DNA from: Candidatus Bathyarchaeota archaeon
Lineage (GTDB): Archaea; Thermoproteota; Bathyarchaeia; Bathyarchaeales; Bathyarchaeaceae
Assembly: GCA_020348365.1 (NCBI GenBank)
Contig: CP070749.1
Location: forward strand, 653,044-667,524
Length of the DNA: 14,481 nucleotides
Direction: 5' to 3'
Shown: positions 6,953-12,936 of the stretch, piece by piece
Numbering within the stretch: position 1 is the first letter of the stretch
How the letters are laid out: the number at the start of each line of letters is the position of its first letter
Made by a program: the position numbers and the translations under genes
Notes under the pieces: model-generated
What the model was told of the DNA's origin: nothing
Seen by the model: the letters and a program-made list of their open reading frames with translations, nothing else
Database searches by the model: none

Positions 6953-8425
6953 ATGTTTGGGAACTATTACTCAGATTATTATAGAAACCCCAAAGTATGT
7001 GGTACAAAACGCGAAGATGAGGATGGTGTAGCAGGAATGCCCAAGGCGATGATGCTCGAAAGAAGGGACATCGATACTCGTGACAAACGTGGAAGATATA
7101 CTGCGTGCGTCCTAGGATGCAAACGAGCAGGCTTGACGCAAGCCTGCCTTTTTGCTGAAGCAGGATTCAGAGTAATATATGTTGATGTTGATCACAACCT
7201 TGTCAACCCTATAGAAGCGGGCAAAATAGTCTTCGCTGAGCCAAAACTCAGTAAGCTTCTGGGCAAGCATATGAAGAATGGTCGCCTTACTGTGGAATAC
7301 GACATAAGGAAAGCCGCTTCATCAAGCCAAATCTTGCTTCTCTGTGTTCCAGCAACTGTCGACAAGAACGGAAAGCCGGACTATTCATATATGATGAAGG
7401 CTTGCAGGAAAGCTGGTCTCACAATGCATCCTGGGTGTATAGTAATCTGCACAAGTACAATGCGTCCGGGCGTAACCGAAAGTCTCGTGAAAGAGACTCT
7501 TGAGAAAGCGTCCGGTCTTAAGGCTGGAAGGGACTTCGGCTTGGCTTATAGCCCAACGTCCACTATATCGGCGCGAGTTCTACAAGACGTATACAAACAC
7601 AGAAGACGGATCGGTGCTATCAACGAACGAAGCCTGATATCTGCCCATGTCGTCTTGGACACGGTGACGAAGGGAAAAATAGTTGAGGTAAGGGATGTAA
7701 AGACGGCCGAAACCGCCGAGCTCTTGGAAAGGATATATGGCGCTGTTAACATCGCTTTGGCAAACGAGTTAGCAGGTTTCTGTGAAGAAGCGGGAATAGA
7801 CTTCATCGAAGCCCAGAAGGCAGCGAGCGCAAATCCTCACTCCAATCTCTCGCCACCTCAACTCGTCGGAGGCTACGTAATGGCGGGCCTGCATCTTCTT
7901 AATGATGAAGCAGAGGCACTCAACACAAGGCTTCGCATGTTGACACTCGCCGGAAGAATAAATGAAGGCATGGTGGGTCACACTGTACATCTCGTAAATG
8001 ATGCATTGAGGGCCTGTGGAAAAAACCTGAGACGGGCCAAGATATTGGTCTTCGGCGTTTCTTCTCACCCAAACTCGAGGGAGACCGAAGGCTCTTTGGT
8101 GAAGAAACTTGTGGACGCCCTAAAGAGAAGGGGTGGACATGTGTGGGTATACGACTCTCTGTTTTCTCACAAAGAGCTGGTGGAAATGGGATATCGAACT
8201 GAAATGACGTTGACAAAGGTCGTTGAAAAGGCAGATTGTCTAGTCATCGCTGTAGGGCATGACCGGTTCAGTCGGCTGAATTTCAGAAAGATTAAACTCT
8301 TGATGAAAAAGCCAGCTGCGATAGTTGATATGGGGAGAGTCATCGATCCTGAAAGGGCGGAAAAGGAAGGTTTTACCTATTGCGGCGTTGGAAGAGGCAT
8401 CTTAACTAGCAGTTCATTGAGCTAG
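6953..8425 (+). CDS. UDP-sugar dehydrogenase homologue lacking the catalytic residues
   Basis: Up to 490 residues. The three-domain layout of the UDP-glucose/UDP-ManNAc dehydrogenase family is clear: an N-terminal Rossmann domain (VLGCKRAG, 53-60, then VIYVDVD, 74-80), TSTMRPGVTE (167-176), a central helix (AVNIALANELAGFCEEAGID) and a C-terminal domain (ILVFGVSSHPNS, YDSLF). But key residues are changed: the middle Gly of GxGxxG (Lys57), SPE to SPT (201-202), the catalytic Lys and Asn (aligned Glu256 and Arg260), and the catalytic Cys and Asp of GGxCxPxD (aligned Val309 and Leu313). Redox activity is therefore unlikely. The ATG at 6953 has no ribosome site; ATG 7037 (residue 29), nearer the Rossmann domain and after an AT-rich element at 6974-6982, may be the true start. 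It follows glmM by 62 bases and overlaps the convergent trm112-like gene by 20 bases. Confidence 0.8.
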   Translation: MFGNYYSDYYRNPKVCGTKREDEDGVAGMPKAMMLERRDIDTRDKRGRYTACVLGCKRAGLTQACLFAEAGFRVIYVDVDHNLVNPIEAGKIVFAEPKLSKLLGKHMKNGRLTVEYDIRKAASSSQILLLCVPATVDKNGKPDYSYMMKACRKAGLTMHPGCIVICTSTMRPGVTESLVKETLEKASGLKAGRDFGLAYSPTSTISARVLQDVYKHRRRIGAINERSLISAHVVLDTVTKGKIVEVRDVKTAETAELLERIYGAVNIALANELAGFCEEAGIDFIEAQKAASANPHSNLSPPQLVGGYVMAGLHLLNDEAEALNTRLRMLTLAGRINEGMVGHTVHLVNDALRACGKNLRRAKILVFGVSSHPNSRETEGSLVKKLVDALKRRGGHVWVYDSLFSHKELVEMGYRTEMTLTKVVEKADCLVIAVGHDRFSRLNFRKIKLLMKKPAAIVDMGRVIDPERAEKEGFTYCGVGRGILTSSSLS

Positions 8426-8720
8426 CTTTTCTTTCTTCCTTAAGGGAGAAGGGCTTTCCCTCCGAGAGTATCGTCTTGGGAATCTTATTCTTCCACTTCC
8501 GCAAGAAGAGTAGTTCCTCCTTCTCTTCTCGCAGTTCGTCAGGCAGCATCTCTGGGATTTCGTCGTGGATGGGGTACCAGCGCAGACACTTCGGACAAAT
8601 AATCATACCCTCCACGATCTCATCCTTCTCCTGAAAGACATGCAACTCGAGAGGATAATACTTGTCAATTGGACAAGCCAGGATATCCATCAGTTTCCTC
8701 TTGATAACTTGTCCCTCCAA
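8406..8720 (-). CDS. trm112: Trm112-like zinc-binding methyltransferase partner
   Basis: A 104-residue protein of the Trm112 family, small proteins that bind and activate several tRNA, rRNA and release-factor methyltransferases. Seen: LACPIDKYYPLEL (Cys16), then IICPKC (Cys42, Cys45), RWYPIHDEIPEMLP and a charged helical tail. The first zinc knuckle has Cys-x-x-Asp instead of two Cys, so zinc binding may be partial or replaced by fold contacts. The start is TTG 8720, about 30 bases after a TATA box that overlaps the end of trm5, suggesting a leaderless message; ATG 8690 (MDILACP) with AGAGG upstream is an alternative. It lies 25 bases after the trm5-like gene. Its last codons are antisense to the end of the dehydrogenase-like gene. 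Confidence 0.85.
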   Translation of the reverse strand: MEGQVIKRKLMDILACPIDKYYPLELHVFQEKDEIVEGMIICPKCLRWYPIHDEIPEMLPDELREEKEELLFLRKWKNKIPKTILSEGKPFSLKEERKASSMNC

Positions 8721-8745
8721 ATAACCCTTAGTGTTGGATCAGAAG

Positions 8746-8754
8746 CTATAAAAG
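8746..8754 (-). promoter_or_regulatory. TATA box overlapping the trm5 stop codon, for trm112
   Basis: The minus strand reads CTTTTATAG. Its last three bases are the TAG stop of the upstream methyltransferase, and it is centred about 30 bases from the TTG start at 8720. Read-through from trm5 is also possible. Confidence 0.45.
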
Positions 8755-9603
8755 ATTTGTCAAATGAACGTCCAAAGCTACTTGGTACCAGTTGGGTCCT
8801 GTGGTCCTCACGATCCGCCCAAAGGGTATTTCAGAATCCACTCCAAGATTCTGCAGTCTTTCAACCACTTTCACCTTGACTTTTTCAACAGAAGATTCGT
8901 CCTTTCTGGCGTGTTCAAAATCGTAGTAGTGAATCCATCCCCCCTTCTGCTTCAATGCTTGTACCGCGTAGCCAAGATACTCGTAAGCCCTTTCTGGCAG
9001 GGGCATGAGAACTCGGTCTGCAACATTTTGTAGGCTCTCCTGTATTATGTTCTTTGCATCTCCCTCGATCGGAATAACTCTTCCCCCAACCTTGTTGAGC
9101 TTGACGTTTTCTTGCATGTACCTAACAGCAACTGGATTGATGTCAATAGAATAGACTTTCTCAACTGCTGAGTGCTTCGCGATCATTATAGAATAACACC
9201 CCACTCCTGAAAACATGTTTACAATCACTTCACCTGACTGAACTTGCTGACTGATTCGCATCCTCTCATGGGAGAGCCTTGGCGAAAAGTAACATCTTTC
9301 ATGGGCAATCTTGAAAAGGCAACCGTGCTCCTTATGAAGAGATTCGACCTTCTTCTCGCCAACAACCCATTCGACTCTGCGCAATCGAAGATCTCCAGAA
9401 ACTGGGCTAACTTGACGTAATACGGTTTTCACATGTTTCTGAATCTGCATTATGGCTTCTGCGATAGCCTTGCTCCTGTGCTTGAGGGCATCTGGAATTC
9501 GGATAATTGCTATGTCACCGATCACGTCGTAGGACCTATACAGAAGCTCAAGCTCCTCTAGTCTAAGCCTATCTGCTAGAACCGCCTTGAGATTTCTCTT
9601 CAT
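8746..9603 (-). CDS. trm5: Trm5/Taw2-family tRNA (guanine-37) methyltransferase
   Basis: A 285-residue class I SAM-dependent enzyme of the Met_10 group. Trm5 methylates N1 of G37 in tRNA; relatives (Taw2) transfer an aminocarboxypropyl group in wyosine synthesis. Seen: SYDVIGDIAIIRIP (24-37, the D2 domain), FSPRL with Arg109, SAM motif MFSGVG (130-135), DINP (154-157), GDA (181-183) and MPLPERAYEYL (200-210). In Trm5 the last motif is usually NLP; here the Asn position is Pro201. The protein starts directly at D2, lacking the N-terminal D1 domain of the M. jannaschii enzyme, so it is about 50 residues shorter. ATG 9603 has a good site, GGGAG, 8 bases upstream. It lies next to a Trm112-like gene. 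Trm5-like is favoured; Taw2-like cannot be excluded. Confidence 0.83.
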   Translation of the reverse strand: MKRNLKAVLADRLRLEELELLYRSYDVIGDIAIIRIPDALKHRSKAIAEAIMQIQKHVKTVLRQVSPVSGDLRLRRVEWVVGEKKVESLHKEHGCLFKIAHERCYFSPRLSHERMRISQQVQSGEVIVNMFSGVGCYSIMIAKHSAVEKVYSIDINPVAVRYMQENVKLNKVGGRVIPIEGDAKNIIQESLQNVADRVLMPLPERAYEYLGYAVQALKQKGGWIHYYDFEHARKDESSVEKVKVKVVERLQNLGVDSEIPFGRIVRTTGPNWYQVALDVHLTNLL

Positions 9604-9632
9604 TCAGTCAGCTCCCTTCAGAAAGAATAATA

Positions 9633-9682
9633 ACTTTAATAAATACCTAAGGAAGATGTGATTCTCTGAACTTCCCTAAGGA
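9633..9682. promoter_or_regulatory. divergent promoter region between trm5 and the nucleotidyltransferase gene
   Basis: An AT-rich core (TTTAATAAATA, about 9635-9645) could serve both directions: about 26 bases to a trm5 start just before its GGGAG site, and a longer leader toward the plus-strand gene. A direct repeat CCTAAGGA occurs at 9646-9653 and 9675-9682, and GGAAG (9651-9655) can pair with CTTCC (9671-9675). Confidence 0.35.
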
Positions 9683-9726
9683 GTCAGTGATCAGGCAATC
9701 TCAAAAGGCGATTCGAGGGATTGAAA

Positions 9727-10386
9727 TTGTATGAGGCCATAATTCTCTGCGGAGGAGAAGGGTGGAGGCTCAAGCCGGAAACTTGGGTTCCCAAGCCCCT
9801 CTTGAAAATCGACGACACAACTCTGCTGGACAGACAGACTAACTGGCTGGCTAACCACGGGTTTGATTCGATAATCTTAGCTGCATCCAAGGAGATAGCT
9901 GAAGAGCTGCGTCCTCACATCTTAGAAGGAATCGTCAAGTTATCCATCGAAGAAGAGAAGCTTGGAACAGGCGGGGCGACCAAGAAGGCTGTGAAGCTTT
10001 GTGAGAGTAAAAAGGTCTATGTGATGAACATTGACGACATCGTCTTCTATGATCCAAAGGAGCTTTACGAATACGCAGATAAGGGTGGAGCAATCTTGAT
10101 GGCTAAGCCTGTGCTACCTTTTGGGAAGATCTTAACAAAGGGTTCTCAGGTTCTGAGATTTGAACAGAAGCCTCCCTTGAAATTCTATGTGAATGCTGGG
10201 CATTATGTTTTGAAGACTGATGTTGTGAGAGAATTTTTTCCAGAGAGGGGGGACATGGAACTTCAGACGTTTCAGAGATTGGCTGACCTAGGCAAGTTGA
10301 AGGGATACAAATACAATGGTCTGTGGCTTACCATAAACACCATGAAAGACCTTATTAGAGTGAGAGAGTACCTCGAAAGGAGATAG
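9727..10386 (+). CDS. sugar-phosphate nucleotidyltransferase
   Basis: A 219-residue enzyme of the NTP_transferase family (GlmU/RmlA/mannose-1-P guanylyltransferase fold), which joins a sugar 1-phosphate to an NTP. Seen: the nucleotide loop CGGEGWRL (8-15) with Lys23 in VPKPL, LGTGGA (79-84), NIDDIVF (101-107) in place of the usual NGD, FEQKP and VNAGHYVLK, which binds sugar in relatives. There is no C-terminal left-handed helix or other domain. The TTG at 9727 is chosen because GAGGG (9715-9719) lies 7 bases before it; the TTG at 9721 has only 1 base of spacing. The substrate is not readable from the sequence. With glmM about 2.8 kb away it could complete a hexose-6-P to nucleotide-sugar route (inference). 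It is convergent with the acetyltransferase, 8 bases apart. Confidence 0.85.
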   Translation: MYEAIILCGGEGWRLKPETWVPKPLLKIDDTTLLDRQTNWLANHGFDSIILAASKEIAEELRPHILEGIVKLSIEEEKLGTGGATKKAVKLCESKKVYVMNIDDIVFYDPKELYEYADKGGAILMAKPVLPFGKILTKGSQVLRFEQKPPLKFYVNAGHYVLKTDVVREFFPERGDMELQTFQRLADLGKLKGYKYNGLWLTINTMKDLIRVREYLERR

Positions 10387-10394
10387 CCTTCTTA

Positions 10395-10832
10395 TCAAAC
10401 ATCTTCGCCTTCGCGCTTACTTAGATAAAGAATATCCCTATGAATTAAGTATCCTTGCTTTCTGAACAAGTTGATTGATTCTAGATTTGACTCCTCGACC
10501 AAAGCACAGAATATCCTAGCACCCCTTTTCCTGAGAGCCTTCTCCACGCAAGCTAACAAGAGCTGTGCGATGCCTTTCCTTCTACACTCTCGACTAACAG
10601 CTAAACGGTTAATCCACCCTTTCCTGCCATCATGACTACCGACCACAACCCCTACCAACAATCTTTCATCAAAAACCCCTAAGAATAACTCGGCATTCTT
10701 CCTCATCTGGCGCCTTATTTCTTCTCTGCTATCCCGTCCTTTCGGCTTAAAAGGTATCCTGCCTCGTTCCCAGAGCCTGACCATATCATCGTAGTCGCCT
10801 ATCGTCAGTTCTCGAATTCTTGTCATTGACAT
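10395..10832 (-). CDS. GNAT-family N-acetyltransferase
   Basis: A 145-residue acetyltransferase that would use acetyl-CoA on an unknown amine. Seen: the acceptor-side N-terminus (TRIRELTIGDYDDMVRLWERG), strand pair LFLGVFDERLLVGVVVG, strand INRLAV, the acetyl-CoA pyrophosphate loop RRKGIAQLLL (motif A), then ALVEESNLESINLFRKQGYL (motif B) and a short final strand. This is the RimI-like single-domain form. The ATG at 10832 is preferred: a TATA-like TTTATC (10854-10859) is centred about 25 bases upstream, suiting a leaderless message. ATG 10826 and GTG 10847 are alternatives. The substrate may be a protein N-terminus or a small molecule; nothing in the context decides. Confidence 0.85.
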   Translation of the reverse strand: MSMTRIRELTIGDYDDMVRLWERGRIPFKPKGRDSREEIRRQMRKNAELFLGVFDERLLVGVVVGSHDGRKGWINRLAVSRECRRKGIAQLLLACVEKALRKRGARIFCALVEESNLESINLFRKQGYLIHRDILYLSKREGEDV

Positions 10833-10853
10833 CTCATCCAAGTTCACATCAAG

Positions 10854-10859
10854 ATAAAT
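10854..10859 (-). promoter_or_regulatory. TATA-like element of the acetyltransferase gene
   Basis: The minus strand reads GATTTATCTT around these bases, about 25 bases before the ATG at 10832, with no clear ribosome-binding site between. Confidence 0.35.
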
Positions 10860-10929
10860 CCTTGTTGTAGCTAGAAAAACTTAACAGTTTGCAGGACATT
10901 AGAAAGGTATCTCTTTAACGGTGGGTAAG

Positions 10930-11256
10930 ATGGAGATATCGTTTAAGGAGTTTCAAAGGCTTGATATGCGCGTTGGCAAGGTTGCTGAAGCAAAACAGAT
11001 AGCTGGTTCAAAGAATCTCATAAGGATGATTGTTGATTTTGGCGATGAGAAGAAGCAATCCGTGGCAGGACTCTTACAGTACTACACACCTGAAGAGCTG
11101 GTGGGCAAGAAATTTGCCTTCCTTCTGAACTTGGAGAGGAGAAAGTTTATGGGTGTCGAATCTCAGTGCATGGTACTCGCCGCTGAAGACGATGAAGGCA
11201 ACGTTATCTTGATGAAGCCTGAAAGCGACATCGAAGTGGGGAGCAGAATCCGGTGA
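10930..11256 (+). CDS. free-standing EMAP/MetRS-C-type tRNA-binding OB-fold protein
   Basis: A 108-residue single-domain protein of the tRNA_bind family (PF01588), the OB fold found at the C-terminus of many methionyl-tRNA synthetases, in Arc1p/EMAPII and in CsaA. Seen: FKEFQRLDMRVGKVAEAKQI, a strand region RMIVDFGDEKKQSVAGL, the Y-x-x-EEL-x-GK segment (YYTPEELVGKKFAFLLNL), RRKFMGVESQCMVLAA and a final VGSRIR. It probably delivers or holds tRNA for a synthetase encoded elsewhere; annotation as a MetRS beta subunit is common for this size. ATG 10930 is chosen because GGTGG (10920-10924) lies 5 bases before it; the in-frame GTG at 10921 is part of that ribosome site. Its stop is one base from the stop of the convergent ubiA-family gene. 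Confidence 0.88.
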   Translation: MEISFKEFQRLDMRVGKVAEAKQIAGSKNLIRMIVDFGDEKKQSVAGLLQYYTPEELVGKKFAFLLNLERRKFMGVESQCMVLAAEDDEGNVILMKPESDIEVGSRIR

Positions 11257-11257
11257 A

Positions 11258-12103
11258 CTAAACGACGCCTGAGATGAAAGCCAATAGGCCAATGACAAAC
11301 CACAGCAGAATCTGGTTTTTAGCTCTTCTTGCATTTCTTCTCGAATAGTCTCGGAGAAGCAAAATACACGACCAGACCAGTCCAGCATCAGTTATGACGA
11401 TAAAGGGAAGATACCAAGGGGAAACAAGCCCTAAAGTCCAGGGAAAAGGGGTTAGAACTATTGCGAAAACAAGGAAAACAGTGGACACGATCGCTGCGGT
11501 TCTTTCACCGTGAAGCACAGCGATCGTACCGACATCCTGAGACCGGTCTCCCTCAACATCCGCTATTCCCTTCACGATCTCCCTGCCAGTATTTGAGAAG
11601 AAAGCAATCGTCGTGAATATTACAATAGACAACCGAGGTTCCTGTATGGCAAAACTGCCGTAAACGAAGGGAACCACAACACAAGTGCTAACCAAAAGAT
11701 TTCCGACAAGACCAGTTCGTTTCCCTTTGGTAACGTAAGTTACCGATACTATCCACGCGATCGCTGCAATAACAAAGCATGAGACGCTGGGAAAGTTGGT
11801 TCCTATGGCTGCTACAAAACCTATTATGCTCAAAGCAAGGGCGAAAATTAGTGCTCCTTTTGGACTGACAGCACCGCTGGGAATTGGGCGGTCTGGCTCG
11901 TTTATTGCATCAATATCCCTATCGTAATAGTCGTTTATCGCCATAGAAGCGCCTGTCAATGTGAAGGACGTTACAAACCCCAAGAGGAGATTGATTGAAA
12001 AGTCAAGGAAAGAAACGAGAGAAGCTCCTACAATCACTGCGAAACCCATCATCACGCAGTTTAATGGCCTGATTAAACGGAGGAATCCGCTAAGTTTTTC
12101 CAT
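11258..12103 (-). CDS. UbiA-family prenyltransferase, probable digeranylgeranylglyceryl phosphate synthase
   Basis: A 281-residue polytopic membrane enzyme. The first Asp-rich motif is at 57-65 (NDYYDRDID), followed by INEPDRPIPSG (67-77); the second is DVEGDRSQD (182-190). Both bind the Mg-diphosphate of the prenyl donor. About eight or nine hydrophobic helices are visible. The RPIPSG form and the presence in an archaeon favour transfer of a second geranylgeranyl chain to geranylgeranylglyceryl phosphate in ether-lipid synthesis (EC 2.5.1.42). Quinone or haem prenylation is the alternative for UbiA proteins. The ATG at 12103 follows a weak GGATGAG site. The upstream region has inverted repeats instead of a clear TATA box. 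The stop lies one base from that of the convergent tRNA-binding gene. Confidence 0.9.
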   Translation of the reverse strand: MEKLSGFLRLIRPLNCVMMGFAVIVGASLVSFLDFSINLLLGFVTSFTLTGASMAINDYYDRDIDAINEPDRPIPSGAVSPKGALIFALALSIIGFVAAIGTNFPSVSCFVIAAIAWIVSVTYVTKGKRTGLVGNLLVSTCVVVPFVYGSFAIQEPRLSIVIFTTIAFFSNTGREIVKGIADVEGDRSQDVGTIAVLHGERTAAIVSTVFLVFAIVLTPFPWTLGLVSPWYLPFIVITDAGLVWSCILLLRDYSRRNARRAKNQILLWFVIGLLAFISGVV

Positions 12104-12130
12104 TTATCTCATCCTAGGATATCATCAGTG

Positions 12131-12144
12131 ATACTGTTCAGTAT
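12131..12144. promoter_or_regulatory. palindrome ATACTG-TT-CAGTAT upstream of the ubiA-family gene
   Basis: A perfect 6-bp inverted repeat with a 2-base centre lies 28-41 bases before the ATG at 12103. It overlaps a second inverted repeat, CAGT-GAT-ACTG (12126-12136). The position is where the core promoter should be, so a bound protein would block or replace normal TATA recognition. Confidence 0.4.
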
Positions 12145-12169
12145 TGTTGCCTATTTCAGATTTTGCTTC

Positions 12170-12181
12170 TGCATGCATGCG
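12170..12181. repeat. GCATGCAT element, copy 1 (upstream of the ubiA-family gene)
   Basis: The stretch TGCATGCATGCG is self-complementary over most of its length and contains the 8-mer GCATGCAT (12171-12178). It lies about 68 bases before the ubiA-family start. Copies occur at 12866 and 14448. Confidence 0.4.
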
Positions 12182-12247
12182 TATGAACGAATTCAGCTAC
12201 GTGGGGGTCAAAAGAGAGGAAGCAAGTAGTTTTGGATGTGAGCTGCG

Positions 12248-12784
12248 TTAGACAACCGTTGTGTGCGCAATTCTGTCACTATATTTCTGATGAGGATCCC
12301 TTGCAGTGAAGAAACCACCTATTAGGTCCAGAATGAGGAGAACCAAATGGATTTTGCTGATGTTTCTTATAAAGGCATTTTCCAAACTTGGTCTTCCTCC
12401 ATCGACAGTCACAACTTTGAGACCCAGTAATCCCTTTCCGATTGTCCGTCCATAACTTGACTCAGTTAGGCTGAAGTAAAAAACATAGATCAATCCCACT
12501 GCAAATGGAAAACTCAGCCAGTTGAAAAACCATATGGGATTCACCAGAAAGAGCGGGAAGAAAAGAGCGATGGACAAAATCATAGTTGCGATGCCAACAA
12601 TTATAGAATCAATCACAATTGCAACAATCCTCTTGACCCAATGCTCCTGCAGAAAACGGTCACGGCTGATTCTTGCAGCAATCGTTCCTTGGAAGCCCAC
12701 CTTAGACCCAACAGCGGCTCCACAGTTTGGGCAAAACTCTCCGTCTTCACCAAGTTTTTTTCCACATCTCGTACAATATGTCAC
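12248..12784 (-). CDS. zinc-ribbon plus RDD-domain membrane protein
   Basis: A 178-residue protein with an N-terminal zinc ribbon (Cys4, Cys7, Cys18, Cys21; YCTRCGKK and FCPNCGAA) and an RDD domain from about residue 48. The RDD part has Arg52 and Asp59 in the first membrane helix (53-80), a second helix at 84-106, then the conserved GRTIGKGLLGLKVVTVDG (112-129), a third helix (145-160) and the terminal RDPHQKYSDRIAHT. RDD proteins are proposed transporters or membrane modulators; the function here is unknown. The start is GTG 12784, with GGTGGTG 5 bases upstream, a TATA box near 12841 and a leader of about 30 bases. The zinc ribbon would sit in the cytoplasm. It has no operon partner with overlapping ends. 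Confidence 0.85.
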   Translation of the reverse strand: MTYCTRCGKKLGEDGEFCPNCGAAVGSKVGFQGTIAARISRDRFLQEHWVKRIVAIVIDSIIVGIATMILSIALFFPLFLVNPIWFFNWLSFPFAVGLIYVFYFSLTESSYGRTIGKGLLGLKVVTVDGGRPSLENAFIRNISKIHLVLLILDLIGGFFTARDPHQKYSDRIAHTTVV

Positions 12785-12835
12785 AAAGACACCACCAATA
12801 CAGCTTGTCTAAGCATTCATCTCATATGATGCGTT

Positions 12836-12847
12836 CTTTTATATTCT
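12836..12847 (-). promoter_or_regulatory. TATA box of the zinc-ribbon/RDD gene
   Basis: The minus strand reads GAATATAAAAGA, a strong archaeal TATA match, predicting a start near 12815, ahead of the GGTGGTG ribosome site and GTG 12784. Confidence 0.55.
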
Positions 12848-12860
12848 TTCTTGATTATGT

Positions 12861-12877
12861 CAACAGCATGCATGTTG
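12861..12877. repeat. GCATGCAT element, copy 2, inside inverted repeat CAACA/TGTTG
   Basis: GCATGCAT (12866-12873) lies within the near-palindrome CAACAGCATGCATGTTG, about 20 bases upstream of the RDD gene's TATA box and 80 bases before its start. Confidence 0.4.
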
Positions 12878-12936
12878 AAAATTCATGCTATGTGGCATGT
12901 CTAATTCGGGTGTGTCCCCAGTTATGCGTGCGACCA

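Noticed and set aside
8565..8879. 104-codon plus-strand frame opposite trm112 and trm5
   Set aside because: It is antisense to two well supported genes and crosses their intergenic promoter.
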